Notes: a model not told the origin generated them from the letters alone. A DNA stretch of 64,000 bases from Pseudomonadota bacterium (GCA_026390555.1 JAPLFS010000063.1:24630-88629); one strand, 5' to 3'; shown: positions 26,238 through 35,198, counted from the first letter of the stretch. Made by a program: numbers and translations.

Positions 26238-27575
26238 CTAACCCCGAATATCTTGCTGCTCAGTCTGCTCAGCCGCCAATTTTCCATCTCGAACAACACG
26301 CCGACCAGCTACGAGCACATGCGTAGCCAATCCCATTAACTCACGACCGAGAAATGGACTATTCTTTGATTTTGAACGAACCTGCTCAACCGCAAAGCGC
26401 CAACGACGCTTCGGATCTAGCACGGTAATATCCGCCTCACTGCCGACACGCAGAGTTCCAGAAGAGAGCCCAAAAGATCGCGCCGGTCCGTAACAGAGCA
26501 GCTCAACCATCCGGCGCCGAGAGACCTTACCCTGGGAACACAGCTCTACGAATAACGGCAGGCTGGTTTGTAACCCCAGTATCCCCACCGTAGCGCGCGA
26601 GAACTCGACTAATTTACTATCGAGATCGTGCGGAGCATGATCGCTTGCGATAGCATCGACGGTTCCATCCTCAATCCCCTTAAAAAGTCCCTCAATATCC
26701 TCGCAGGGCTTAAGGGGTGGCATCATCTTATAGTTCGTATCGTAGCTACTAACGCTAGTCTCATCGAGCACCAAGTGATGCGGAGCAACCTCACACGTTA
26801 TATTAATTCCATCGTTCTTTGCTCGACGGATAAGCTCAATGCCACGCGCCGTAGAGACGTGGCAGATATGAACCCTGCCCTTTGTAAAACGGGCCAGCTC
26901 TATATCGCGCGCGATCATCACATCCTCAGCGATACCCGGAAACCCATTCAGCCCAAGACGGAGCGAGAGTGGGGACTCGTTCATACACCCACCGCAACTT
27001 AAACTCTTGTCCTCCTCGTGACACGAAAGTGGTAGCCCAAGCATCAAGCACCACTCCAAAGCGCGCCGCATCAGACCAGCATCCGCAACCGGATCGCCGT
27101 CATCTGAAAACGCCACACATCCAGCCTTCGCTAACTCTGAGTACGGAGCAAGCTGCTGCCCCTTGCGCCCCATTGAGATCGCACCTATCGGCAGAACTCT
27201 AGCTGCACCGGCAGCCTTTGCTTTCTCTAAAATAAAGCGCGTTACCTCGGCCGAATCGTTGGCCGGCTTGGTGTTCGGCATACAACAGATACTGGTAAAT
27301 CCACCGAGCACCGCCGCCTCAGCGCCGGTCTGAATTGTCTCCTTCCACTCCTCTCCCGGCTCACGCAGATGCACGTGCAGGTCGATACAACCCGGTATTA
27401 CCCACTGACCTTTGGCATCGATCTTCTCGGCCGTAGCATGACTCTGTAACACCCCAGGCTTCTCAATTGCGGCAACTCTGCCATCCTGAACGAGGATATC
27501 GAATAACCCCTCACGATCCGTGGCGGCATCGATAACCGTTCCCCCCTGAATAACTATCGGAGCTAGGATACTCAT
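26238..27575 (-). CDS. pyrC: dihydroorotase (class I)
   Basis: A 445-residue amidohydrolase that cyclises carbamoyl aspartate to dihydroorotate. VIPGCIDLHVHLREPGEEWKET around residue 56 carries the HxH metal ligands of class I DHOases. SDDGDPV, CHEEDKSL and ASDHAPHD supply the later ligands and catalytic Asp. Its ATG overlaps the pyrB stop by 4 nt (ATGA), the coupling typical of pyrB-pyrC pairs in which class I DHOase and ATCase can associate. Confidence 0.96.
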   Translation of the reverse strand: MSILAPIVIQGGTVIDAATDREGLFDILVQDGRVAAIEKPGVLQSHATAEKIDAKGQWVIPGCIDLHVHLREPGEEWKETIQTGAEAAVLGGFTSICCMPNTKPANDSAEVTRFILEKAKAAGAARVLPIGAISMGRKGQQLAPYSELAKAGCVAFSDDGDPVADAGLMRRALEWCLMLGLPLSCHEEDKSLSCGGCMNESPLSLRLGLNGFPGIAEDVMIARDIELARFTKGRVHICHVSTARGIELIRRAKNDGINITCEVAPHHLVLDETSVSSYDTNYKMMPPLKPCEDIEGLFKGIEDGTVDAIASDHAPHDLDSKLVEFSRATVGILGLQTSLPLFVELCSQGKVSRRRMVELLCYGPARSFGLSSGTLRVGSEADITVLDPKRRWRFAVEQVRSKSKNSPFLGRELMGLATHVLVAGRRVVRDGKLAAEQTEQQDIRG

Positions 27576-28534
27576 TTGATTATCTCCTCATGCGACTGTG
27601 CGCTACGCGCCAAGAGGTAGAGCACCGCCATCCTAACCGCTACGCCGTTATTAACCTGTTGCCTAATCAATGAGCGTGGCCCATCCGCCACCTCGCCAGA
27701 GATCTCAGTCCCACGATTGATCGGCCCGGGGTGCAGCACTACGCTCTCTGGCGCATAGCGCTCCAGTAACTTTTCAGAGACGCAGTACTCCTTACTGTAC
27801 TCATCAAGGCTCGGGATAAAGTGCTGGTCCTGTCGTTCGAGCTGCATACGGAGACACACCACAACGTCGAGATCGCGCAGCCCATCTACTATGTTATGAA
27901 CAACGTGCACCGAGCCCCCACCGAAAACGGCAGACATTTCAAATGGCACCAGCGTTGGAGGCCCAACTAGCCGCACCTCGTTACCAAGCGCAAGATGCGC
28001 CCAGATATTACTACGAGCAACGCGGGAATGCCTAACGTCACCGACAAATCCGATCCGCAACCCCTCTATGCTGCGCTTACTCTTAGCAAAGTGCTGGCGC
28101 AGGGTCAGAAGATCCAAAAGCGCCTGAGTTGGATGCTCGTGCGCACCATCCCCTGCGTTTACAACCGAGGCTCGGTGGAGGTGACGTGCCACAAAGTGCG
28201 CCGCCCCACTCTCGGAGTGTCGGATCACTAAGATATCTGGGTTCATCGATTCAAGGGTACGTACTGTATCTAGTAGGGTCTCGCCCTTCTTAACGGAACT
28301 GGAGCCAGCGCTAACATTAATAGTGTCAGCAGAGAGACGCTTTCCTGCGATATCAAAACTGGCTAGGGTTCGGGTGGATGGCTCGAAAAAGATGTTGACT
28401 ATCGTCTTTCCGCGCAGGGTTGGGACCTTTTTGATGTCCCGCTCAGATACCTCTACAAACGAATGTGCCGCATCGAGGTACCGATTTATTTCGTTTTTCG
28501 AAAGCCCTTCTATTCCCAACAAGTGGTCGACCAT
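27572..28534 (-). CDS. pyrB: aspartate carbamoyltransferase catalytic subunit
   Basis: A 320-residue ATCase from the ATG at 28534 (MVDHLLGIEGLSKNEI), which matches usual family starts. A TTG ten codons earlier (28564) would add MAALGLTQLS. Neither has a clear ribosome binding site. FFEPSTRTLASFD is the carbamoyl-phosphate loop, followed by GAHEHPTQALLDLLTL and VVLHPGPINRG. It condenses carbamoyl phosphate with aspartate, the committed pyrimidine step. No pyrI is nearby, so regulation is probably through PyrR or complex formation with PyrC. Confidence 0.95.
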   Translation of the reverse strand: MVDHLLGIEGLSKNEINRYLDAAHSFVEVSERDIKKVPTLRGKTIVNIFFEPSTRTLASFDIAGKRLSADTINVSAGSSSVKKGETLLDTVRTLESMNPDILVIRHSESGAAHFVARHLHRASVVNAGDGAHEHPTQALLDLLTLRQHFAKSKRSIEGLRIGFVGDVRHSRVARSNIWAHLALGNEVRLVGPPTLVPFEMSAVFGGGSVHVVHNIVDGLRDLDVVVCLRMQLERQDQHFIPSLDEYSKEYCVSEKLLERYAPESVVLHPGPINRGTEISGEVADGPRSLIRQQVNNGVAVRMAVLYLLARSAQSHEEIIK

Positions 28535-28670
28535 CGAGAGTTGAGTTAAGCCGAGTGCTGCCAAATTTACAAGGGGTTGGAGGGGTGTTTTTTAGCTCCC
28601 TAGTGATATTCGTTGCTGGTATCAACCAGGCGACCTGCCTAGGAGTATAAGTGGGACTCCCTGCACCCCC

Positions 28671-29240
28671 CTACTTCTCCTCACGCTCAATTAGGTATGT
28701 GCCATCCCGATACCCCATCTCAGTCAAGCGAACCCGCACAAGTTGCGAGCGTTGCGTGGGTATAACTTTGCCCACATAGTCAGCCTGAATCGGAAGCTCG
28801 CGATATCCTCGGTCTGCCAGAACCGCCAGCTCAACCCTGTGTGGCCGACCAAAATCTATAATCGCATCAAGCGCTGAACGGATAGTGCGCCCCGTAAAAA
28901 GAACGTCATCCACTAGGATAATACGCGAACCCGCTATCCTAAACGGCAGATCGGTGCCACGCAACGTTGGCTGCGACTGTGCGCTAGAGAGATCATCACG
29001 GTAGAGGGTGATATCGATAACACCATAAGGAACCTCGATCTTTTCGATACGCTGAATCTCCTCCTGAAGCCGCTTGCCCAGGAACTCTCCTCCAGTACGA
29101 ATACCGACGATGGCTAGGTTCTTAAGATCGCGATCCTTCTCTAAGATCTCAAAGCTCATGCGCGAGATGGCGCGAGCTATGGTCTCTTCGTCCATAACTA
29201 GTTGCCATTCACGCGGGATCGGTTTGTACTTAGTGTTCAT
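28671..29240 (-). CDS. pyrR: bifunctional pyrimidine regulator / uracil phosphoribosyltransferase
   Basis: A 189-residue type I phosphoribosyltransferase. RIILVDDVLFTGRTIRSALD is the PRPP-binding loop, and VGIRTGGEFLGKRL and RGYRELPIQADYVGK are PyrR family blocks. In Gram-positives PyrR binds pyr mRNA leaders when UMP is high; here it heads the pyrB-pyrC-carA-carB run. The ATG at 29240 is preferred, with GGGGGA upstream, over an in-frame start at 29288 that would overlap the upstream gene by 29 nt. I could not find a clear PyrR anti-antiterminator in the 136 nt before pyrB, so the control mechanism is open. Confidence 0.93.
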   Translation of the reverse strand: MNTKYKPIPREWQLVMDEETIARAISRMSFEILEKDRDLKNLAIVGIRTGGEFLGKRLQEEIQRIEKIEVPYGVIDITLYRDDLSSAQSQPTLRGTDLPFRIAGSRIILVDDVLFTGRTIRSALDAIIDFGRPHRVELAVLADRGYRELPIQADYVGKVIPTQRSQLVRVRLTEMGYRDGTYLIEREEK

Positions 29241-29259
29241 AGAAAAATCATTCCCCCAA

Positions 29260-29625
29260 TTACCTAAAACTACCCTCCGCCGCAGCATTAAAGTGCAAAC
29301 TATATAGGGTAACCTCGCTCCCCATCACAGTAAATCCAAGCCTCTCTATATAACTTAACGAAAGCTTGATAGTACCACCCTCACGTCGGATCTGCATGTC
29401 CCGATCACCACATGTTATTCCATGCTGCCTGACTACCTCCATTAGCGAGCGCCGGATCTCCTCATCCGAGTACACTGCGGCAGTTGCTGTAGCTTGCCGC
29501 ATATGATTCCTCAGGTCGAAGTAATAGTAGTAAAATGGCACTACTACGTATAGCAGAGACACGACTAGCACGATCGTTACCACGCCTAATAAGGCAATAA
29601 ATAACTTTTTGCGTCCCCCTACCAT
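29260..29625 (-). CDS. hypothetical single-pass membrane protein
   Basis: A 121-residue protein of unknown function. Residues ~7-32 (KLFIALLGVVTIVLVVSLLY and on) form one N-terminal membrane anchor after a basic MVGGRKK, so the ~85-residue C-terminal part is probably periplasmic. That part (DEEIRRSLMEVVRQHGITCG, then a beta-rich KLSLSYIERLGFTVMGSEV) resembles in outline DUF4845-type proteins, but I would not assign it. It ends 19 nt before pyrR in the same direction. Confidence 0.6.
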   Translation of the reverse strand: MVGGRKKLFIALLGVVTIVLVVSLLYVVVPFYYYYFDLRNHMRQATATAAVYSDEEIRRSLMEVVRQHGITCGDRDMQIRREGGTIKLSLSYIERLGFTVMGSEVTLYSLHFNAAAEGSFR

Positions 29626-29719
29626 ATCACCCAGCTACTTCTACCAATCAAACCTCAGTTTGCACTAGTCTTTTTTGATCACAAATGGCACCTTGCGGGG
29701 TCGTGGTATGCGGTAAACT

Positions 29720-30022
29720 ATGGCATTACAGCCTATGAGTTCAAAACGCCTTCTTACAACATACCGCCTTAGCGCCATACTGTTTACGCTGCTAGGGCTT
29801 GGGAATATCGGCCTCGGCTATTCAAAGGTGACGTACCATGAGGAGCTACTTAAACAGACCCTCGCCACCACTCAGGAACCAAACCACAACGAGACCGTCT
29901 TTCTGCGGCGTCTTAGATCACGGACTGAGTTTTATAAACTAGTGGAGCTGGGTGGCGTTGGATTCCTACTCGTAGCGCTAGTGATCCTTGCTACCGAGCG
30001 ATTTAAAGGAAGTGCCCGCTAA
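29720..30022 (+). CDS. hypothetical protein with two membrane helices
   Basis: A 100-residue protein. Two hydrophobic stretches (LSAILFTLLGLGNIGLGY near residue 17 and LGGVGFLLVALVILAT near residue 77) flank a polar loop rich in charged residues. I do not recognise a family. It is alone on the plus strand between two minus-strand membrane protein genes. No strong ribosome binding site is seen. Confidence 0.5.
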   Translation: MALQPMSSKRLLTTYRLSAILFTLLGLGNIGLGYSKVTYHEELLKQTLATTQEPNHNETVFLRRLRSRTEFYKLVELGGVGFLLVALVILATERFKGSAR

Positions 30023-30051
30023 CACGCGAGTCAGGCCTGTAGAATAGGTTG

Positions 30052-30753
30052 CTACGACTCTTGCAGAACAACCTCTTTGACCCTAGCGATCTCATCCTCA
30101 ACGCCAAGTCCCTTAAGCACTGCGTTTAGCTTCTGGGATGGAAACATCTGCTCAATCTGTTTGATATCACCGCGTAGCACCTTCTGCGGCAATTTTCCGA
30201 GCAAAATCTCGCTGGCCAATACAAGGGACACGAAGGACCATAACGCTAAGAACACCGCGGCCTTAAAGAATCTTGCAAGCGCAAACGACATGCTTAGGAG
30301 GGAGGCACACAACAGCACTATCCCTGCCGTCCCGCGCCAGCCAGGGGCATATGTATTAAGCAACTTTGAATCACTAAGGAGCAACGCCACAACAACCAAG
30401 GCCGCTGCAAGCACCACACAGTAAGAGAGCTTAACGATACCGAAGCTCTGTACTGCCGCCGATGCCAGGGGACGAACTAGTATCCAACCGACCGCAACGC
30501 TAAGCAGCACCAGCCACCCCGCCCCAATCAGGTATTCAGGATTTCGATGAGTTATTAACTCAGAGAACGGCAACTCAATAAAGGGCAGCCCAAGTGGAAG
30601 ACAGGCTGCTATGATAGTTCCTATAAGAGAGAGCTTCAGGAGTTTGCTGACAAGCAGCGAACCTATAAGAATAACAACCGGAAGGGCTATGGTGAGCCAG
30701 GATTGTGAGAGCAGATCCATCATACTAGTAGCCTCCATTTTAAATGGGACCAA
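30052..30753 (-). CDS. hypothetical polytopic membrane protein
   Basis: A 233-residue protein with about six hydrophobic helices (for example LTIALPVVILIGSLLVSKLL, LIGAGWLVLLSVAVGWILV and LSYCVVLAAALVVVALLL). A ~45-residue cytoplasmic-type tail follows (KVLRGDIKQIEQMFPSQKLN). The tail is reminiscent of CvpA/colicin V production-type proteins, but the match is too weak to name. Start choice is uncertain: ATGs at codons 6, 11 and 12 are also possible. It follows the 56-residue membrane protein gene at 30890 in the same direction. Confidence 0.6.
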   Translation of the reverse strand: MVPFKMEATSMMDLLSQSWLTIALPVVILIGSLLVSKLLKLSLIGTIIAACLPLGLPFIELPFSELITHRNPEYLIGAGWLVLLSVAVGWILVRPLASAAVQSFGIVKLSYCVVLAAALVVVALLLSDSKLLNTYAPGWRGTAGIVLLCASLLSMSFALARFFKAAVFLALWSFVSLVLASEILLGKLPQKVLRGDIKQIEQMFPSQKLNAVLKGLGVEDEIARVKEVVLQES

Positions 30754-30889
30754 CCTTGTCCTTTAACCGCTCCTATTTACGACCCTACATGATAAGATGC
30801 AGCGCTGAATAGAAGGGGGGCAATTAGCTGCAGGTAAATATAGATCTAACCTAAAGGAAACGGCGTTATAAAGAGATATGTTTGTGGAG

Positions 30890-31060
30890 TTACGGCCTAC
30901 TAAGCTTTGAAATGTCCAAGGAGGCTCGATCAATATCGGAGGGCTCCGAGCGGCTCGTCGCGTACTGAACACGTCTATCTAGCAATACTCCAACGGCAAC
31001 ACCCGTTATAATAGCCACACAGACTACGATAGCAACGGCTTTAATAGTTCTAGGGATCAT
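30890..31060 (-). CDS. 56-residue single-pass membrane microprotein
   Basis: Reading leftward from the ATG at 31058-31060, a 56-codon frame ends in TAA at 30890-30892. AGGAGG lies 6 nt before the ATG, a near-perfect ribosome binding site. The protein starts MIPRTIKA, continues with a hydrophobic helix VAIVVCVAIITGVAVGVLL (residues 9-27), and ends in a polar tail RRVQYATSRSEPSDIDRASL. N-in topology is expected. It lies between the membrane protein at 30052 and a receiver-like gene, all on the minus strand. No family recognised. The strong ribosome binding site and good helix make it likely real. Confidence 0.6.
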   Translation of the reverse strand: MIPRTIKAVAIVVCVAIITGVAVGVLLDRRVQYATSRSEPSDIDRASLDISKLSRP

Positions 31061-31120
31061 GATGGTCCTCCTGAAGAATTGGGACAGATAGGCCGGTTAC
31101 ATCGAACGACTTGCCCAACG

Positions 31121-31483
31121 TTACAAGGAGGCCAGAAGATCTGGCAATACCTTAACGAAGCGCGAACGTGGCATCACCTCCCCTAGCGCCAGAGCCTCAG
31201 CCTGTGCCGCAGTCTCAAGGTGCACATGCGAAAAGAAGCTAACACAGCTCCAGCCCCTACCTGATAGCTCCGCTACAATCCGGCTCAAGAATTCAAGCGG
31301 CGCCGTAACCTTCTCAAGATCGATTATAAACAGCCCCTTGCTCCCCTGTGCCTCAAGCAGCGCCTTTTCAAGCGCCACTTGAGAACGGGCAACTACAACC
31401 TGGAGTGAACAGTTGGCAGCGGCCTCCTTAATCTTTGAGATAAAGAAGAGATCCGATGAGACGAGTAGAACGGCGCTAGTCAT
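31121..31483 (-). CDS. degenerate receiver-like protein
   Basis: A 120-residue protein with the beta-alpha rhythm of a CheY-like receiver. LLVSSDLFFISKIKEAA stands where the acidic pair should be (Ser-Ser-Asp), LFIIDLEK offers Asp55 at the phosphoacceptor position, and the usual VLLTG and KP segments are replaced by CVSFFSHVH and LPRS-like MPRSRF. It is therefore probably a pseudo-receiver. It follows the NtrC-type regulator gene by 12 nt and may act with it. It has no output domain. An alternative is an unrelated Rossmann-like fold. Confidence 0.5.
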   Translation of the reverse strand: MTSAVLLVSSDLFFISKIKEAAANCSLQVVVARSQVALEKALLEAQGSKGLFIIDLEKVTAPLEFLSRIVAELSGRGWSCVSFFSHVHLETAAQAEALALGEVMPRSRFVKVLPDLLASL

Positions 31484-31495
31484 GGCTCTCTACCG

Positions 31496-32908
31496 CTACT
31501 CATTATCCATCCCAAAGCTTTGCGCCTTGGCGATCAGGTTAGAACGCGAAACTCCGAGCTGACGCGCCGCCTCACTCTTGTTTCCCTTACTACGCTCAAG
31601 TGCTGCTATAATCATCTCGCGCTCAAGCGCCTCAAGCGCCTCCTTAAGACGACCATCGCGCTCTACGGCAGGCCCCTCACCTGCCTCTGAAACATTAAGG
31701 ATAGAGGGCGAGAGGCAGCTACGGGTAATAATATCGTCGTTACCGCTCATAACGTGGGCGCGTTGCAGCTCGTTCTCAAGCTGCCTGATATTGCCGGGCC
31801 ACGCATAACTTTCAAGGGCAAAAACGGCGTCCTTAGCGATAGCTTTACGAGCACGATTGCTCTTGTGGGCAAGCTTAGTTAGGAACGATTCAACTAAAAG
31901 TGGAATATCACCGCTGCGCTCCCTGAGTGCAGGAAGGATCAGGTTAACTACGTTCAGTCGATAGTAGAGATCCTCTCGAAAGGTGCCCTTCCTGACCATC
32001 TCCTCTAGGTTTCTATTCGTGGCCGCTATGATGCGCACATTAACCTGCTTCATCTTTGTGCCACCAACCGGCATAAATGTACCGTCCTGAAGAACTCGCA
32101 GCAGCTTCACCTGCAAGGCCGGACTCATCTCGCCAAGCTCATCTAAAAAGAACGTTCCGCCATCCGCCACCTCAAAAAGCCCCTGCTTATCGCGCATCGC
32201 TCCGGTAAAGGCGCCCTTAACATGCCCGAACAGCTCGGACTCCAGTAGGTTTTCATTAAATGCCGCACAGTTCTGAACAACGAAGGCCTTAGCGCTACGT
32301 GAGCCGTTGACATGCAACGCCGTTGCTACCATCTCTTTTCCCGTTCCGGACTCTCCAGTTATAAGCACGGAGACATCGCTATCAACAACCTTTGCCATCA
32401 CCTGATAGAGCTCCGCCATCGCTTTGCTCTTTCCGATTATATTACCAAAGGAGAAATTCTCTTGCAGACGGGCCTGTAGTTGGTTGTTTGCCTGCTTAGT
32501 ATCGTGTAGCTCAGTGTAAAGCTTGCTGGTACGCACAGCAGCATGCACGCGCGCAATTAGCTCCTGCGCATCGTACGGTTTGCAAACGTAGTCATCAGCA
32601 CCCTGATCGAGTCCGTAGATAATATCCTTTAGGGCATCCTTACCGGTCAGAAGCACTATCGGGATATAGCGCAGCTCCGCATTCGATTTAAGGATCTTCG
32701 TAACCTCGTAACCATCCGGCCCAGGCATAACGACATCGAGCAGGATCAGATCCGGTCGCTCACTCTCGGCCTTGGCTAAGGTTTCTGCTCCGGAGGTGGC
32801 GATCACCACCTCATACCCACGCGCTGACAGTATCTGCTCCAGAAGAAATGCTCCCTCCGGCGTATCATCTACAGCTAAGATCTTTATAGCGGGCCGGTCT
32901 GGTGACAT
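31496..32908 (-). CDS. NtrC-family sigma54-dependent response regulator
   Basis: A 470-residue three-domain activator. The receiver (residues 8-125) has Asp14/Asp15, phosphoacceptor Asp58 in LLDVVMP and Lys110. The AAA+ domain carries GESGTGKE (Walker A), the sigma54-contacting GAFTGA loop and FFLDELGEMSP (Walker B). The C-terminus is a Fis-type helix-turn-helix (NKSEAARQLGVSRSNLIAKA). It should activate sigma54 promoters after phosphorylation. No histidine kinase lies nearby, so the partner is unknown. The start is 18 nt downstream of rho. Confidence 0.93.
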   Translation of the reverse strand: MSPDRPAIKILAVDDTPEGAFLLEQILSARGYEVVIATSGAETLAKAESERPDLILLDVVMPGPDGYEVTKILKSNAELRYIPIVLLTGKDALKDIIYGLDQGADDYVCKPYDAQELIARVHAAVRTSKLYTELHDTKQANNQLQARLQENFSFGNIIGKSKAMAELYQVMAKVVDSDVSVLITGESGTGKEMVATALHVNGSRSAKAFVVQNCAAFNENLLESELFGHVKGAFTGAMRDKQGLFEVADGGTFFLDELGEMSPALQVKLLRVLQDGTFMPVGGTKMKQVNVRIIAATNRNLEEMVRKGTFREDLYYRLNVVNLILPALRERSGDIPLLVESFLTKLAHKSNRARKAIAKDAVFALESYAWPGNIRQLENELQRAHVMSGNDDIITRSCLSPSILNVSEAGEGPAVERDGRLKEALEALEREMIIAALERSKGNKSEAARQLGVSRSNLIAKAQSFGMDNE

Positions 32909-32926
32909 TGCTGCTCTCAGCCCTAG

Positions 32927-34180
32927 TTAGCCTTTCATCATATCGAGGAACTCTTTGTTACTCTTGGTGTTCTCGATCTTGCTCATCAACCACTCCATCG
33001 CCTCAACGGTGTTAAGCGGGTTGAGCACCTTACGAAGGAGCCACACCTTTTGCATCACGTCGCTCTCTAGCAACAGCTCCTCTTTGCGAGTTCCCGATGC
33101 CTTCAGATCGAGTGCTGGATAGATACGACGCTCGTTTAACTTACGATCGAGCACGATCTCCATGTTACCAGTTCCTTTGAACTCCTCGAAGATAACCTCA
33201 TCCATGCGGCTTCCGGTCTCAATTAACGCGGTACCGATGATAGTTAAACTACCACCCTCCTCAACGTTTCGAGCAGCACCGAAGAATCTCTTGGGCTTAT
33301 GCAGCGCATTTGAATCCACACCTCCCGAGAGGATCTTTCCGCTCGGCGGAACTACCGTGTTGTAGGCACGCGCTAAGCGGGTGATCGAATCGAGTAGTAT
33401 TACAACGTCGCGCTTGTGCTCGACCAAACGCTTGGCCTTCTCGATAACCATCTCTGCCACCTGTACGTGACGCTGAGCTGGCTCATCAAAGGTTGAGCTA
33501 ATCACCTCGCCCTTAACGGAGCGCGCCATATCGGTCACCTCCTCAGGACGTTCGTCGATCAGAAGCACTATAAGCACCACCTCTTTGTGGTTCTCAGTAA
33601 TCGCGTTTGCAATATTCTGTAGCAATACCGTCTTACCGGTACGTGGTGGCGCTACGATCAGCGCGCGCTGTCCCTTACCAACCGGACAGAAGAGATCCAT
33701 GATACGGGTTGAAATGCCCCCCTTCTGGCTCTCAAGCTTTAAGCGCTCATTCGGATAGAGCGGAGTAAGGTTATCAAAGTGGGTCTTAGTTTTAAGAACA
33801 TCTGGCGAGTCGTAATTTACCGAGGTTACCTTAAGTAGCGCGAAGTAACGTTCACCCTCCTTCTCACGTGGTGGACGGATCTGCCCCTCTATAATGTCTC
33901 CGGTCTTTAGCCCATAGCGGCGGAGCTGCGCTGGGGAGAGGTACACATCATCTGGACCTGGCAGATAGTTGTAATCGGGAGAGCGTAGGAATCCGAAGCC
34001 ATCTGGAAGGCTCTCAAGAACGCCTCCGGCATAGATGCTGCCGTTTGACTCGGATTGTACTGTTAGTATAGCGAAGATCAGCTCCTGACGACGCATCGTA
34101 TTAGCAGCTTCGATATTCATCTCGGCTGCGAGCTTCATCAGCTCCTCAGGCTTCAGTCGCTTTAGTTCATTAAGATTCAT
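32927..34180 (-). CDS. rho: transcription termination factor Rho
   Basis: A 417-residue hexameric helicase. The N-terminal [20 protein letters not shown] helical domain is followed by the RNA-binding cold-shock domain ([20 protein letters not shown]). The ATPase core has [20 protein letters not shown] (Walker A), [13 protein letters not shown] (Walker B) and the Q/R-loop region [21 protein letters not shown]. Length and all motifs are standard. It has a long leader (about 280 nt) with its own promoter and a block of short tandem repeats, suggesting self-regulation as in other bacteria. Confidence 0.98.
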   Translation of the reverse strand: MNLNELKRLKPEELMKLAAEMNIEAANTMRRQELIFAILTVQSESNGSIYAGGVLESLPDGFGFLRSPDYNYLPGPDDVYLSPAQLRRYGLKTGDIIEGQIRPPREKEGERYFALLKVTSVNYDSPDVLKTKTHFDNLTPLYPNERLKLESQKGGISTRIMDLFCPVGKGQRALIVAPPRTGKTVLLQNIANAITENHKEVVLIVLLIDERPEEVTDMARSVKGEVISSTFDEPAQRHVQVAEMVIEKAKRLVEHKRDVVILLDSITRLARAYNTVVPPSGKILSGGVDSNALHKPKRFFGAARNVEEGGSLTIIGTALIETGSRMDEVIFEEFKGTGNMEIVLDRKLNERRIYPALDLKASGTRKEELLLESDVMQKVWLLRKVLNPLNTVEAMEWLMSKIENTKSNKEFLDMMKG

Positions 34181-34207
34181 GTTTTTTAATTCAACCAGGT
34201 AGGGTTA

Positions 34208-34282
34208 GACGATTATTAGGCGGACGATTATTACGCGGACGATTATTACGGGGACAATTATTACGCGGACAATTGTTACGTG
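34208..34282 (-). repeat. five 15-bp tandem repeats in the rho leader
   Basis: On the plus strand five consecutive 15-mers of the form GAC[GA]ATT[AG]TTA..[GC]G run from 34208 to 34282. On the rho mRNA they read roughly CGCGUAAUAAUCGUC repeated. Each unit ends in UC and most abut another C, giving pyrimidine-C dinucleotides at a regular 15-nt spacing, close to the kind of periodic YC sites Rho binds. They end about 28 nt before the rho start codon. Confidence 0.85.
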
Positions 34283-34464
34283 TTACGACTTACAAGTTAG
34301 CTCTTAAGCCCTATCCATTAAGGTAATCTGGCAGAATCATGCTGAATGGAACTTATGAAGTACAGCGCCTCAACCTGAACGGTGCATGCGCTTGAACGAT
34401 ATGTACGCCAAAACGGTATATACCGCGGCGCAAAGAAGGATGCCTCAAGACATCTTCCACCCTT

Positions 34465-34493
34465 CTCATAACTAGGGTTGAAGGCTGTGTCAA
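34465..34493 (-). promoter_or_regulatory. sigma70-type promoter for rho
   Basis: A perfect TTGACA (34488-34493) is followed after exactly 17 nt by TATGAG (34465-34470). The -35 overlaps the tsaB stop codon. It predicts a rho leader of about 280 nt, which covers the whole tsaB-rho gap of 309 nt. Apart from the tandem repeats I see no further gene in the gap. Confidence 0.65.
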
Positions 34494-35182
34494 GCCCCTA
34501 ATCGACGTTCTTCGATCGTTTTGGCCGCAACCTCCCGAATATATATGGGCTCCAACGCAGCAATAGCACCTAGAGAAAAGGGCTCCTTGGGTAGCTCCAG
34601 CGCTAACAACCCACGCGCAGCGGCCCCCATTGGTCGAAGCGCTATTCCCGGCAGAACGAAGTCACGTAGCGGCGAATACCACGCATCACCACCCTGCTCT
34701 AATGTACTCCAGGGTGGCTCTAGGAGGCTACTGATAGGCACTATCTGGGGCTTCTCTACTGTGAGTAGCTCTCCGTTAACCCCACGCTTATATATGGCAG
34801 CGAAAACCTCGTCTCGTCTAGCATCTGAGAGCACCACGACCCGCTTACTTGTAGCATCGCCCTGCAGCGCTGCCGCCGCCATCCCATCAAACGACGGGGC
34901 TCCGACCAACCCAATACGCAGGGAGCTAGCGAGCCCCTTGGCGAAGCTTAGTCCGATCCGCAATCCGGTAAAGGAGCCAGGTCCGGTTCCTATCCTAATC
35001 TGATCTATATCGCTAAGTGCTATAGAGGCTGCTAAGCAAAGCTGTTGCACCAAACGGGGGAGTTGCTCGAAATGATCGCCCTCACCTGATGACGAGAGCT
35101 CTGTAGCGATGGCATCTTTATCTTGCAACGCGAGGCTACAAAAAGATCCCGATGTATCGATAGCTAAAACGACGCTAGTCAC
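34490..35182 (-). CDS. tsaB: tRNA threonylcarbamoyladenosine synthesis protein TsaB
   Basis: A 230-residue ASKHA-fold protein. VLAIDTSGSFCSLALQD at the start, then IRIGTGPGSFTGLRIGLSFAKGLA and VVLSDARRDEVFAAIY, are TsaB landmarks. TsaB partners TsaD and TsaE to make t6A37 in ANN-decoding tRNAs; it is a structural pseudo-enzyme. It lies 16 nt downstream of rseP and ends the large rpsB-to-tsaB series. Confidence 0.92.
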   Translation of the reverse strand: MTSVVLAIDTSGSFCSLALQDKDAIATELSSSGEGDHFEQLPRLVQQLCLAASIALSDIDQIRIGTGPGSFTGLRIGLSFAKGLASSLRIGLVGAPSFDGMAAAALQGDATSKRVVVLSDARRDEVFAAIYKRGVNGELLTVEKPQIVPISSLLEPPWSTLEQGGDAWYSPLRDFVLPGIALRPMGAAARGLLALELPKEPFSLGAIAALEPIYIREVAAKTIEERRLGA

Positions 35183-35198
35183 TCTATACCAATTTTAT

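Noticed and set aside
29680..29700. TGGCACCTTGCGG resembling a sigma54 promoter
   Set aside because: The GG to GC distance is 6 nt rather than the required 10.
30763..30972. 69-residue minus-strand frame
   Set aside because: It overlaps the better supported 56-residue membrane protein in another frame and lacks a ribosome binding site and a protein-like composition.
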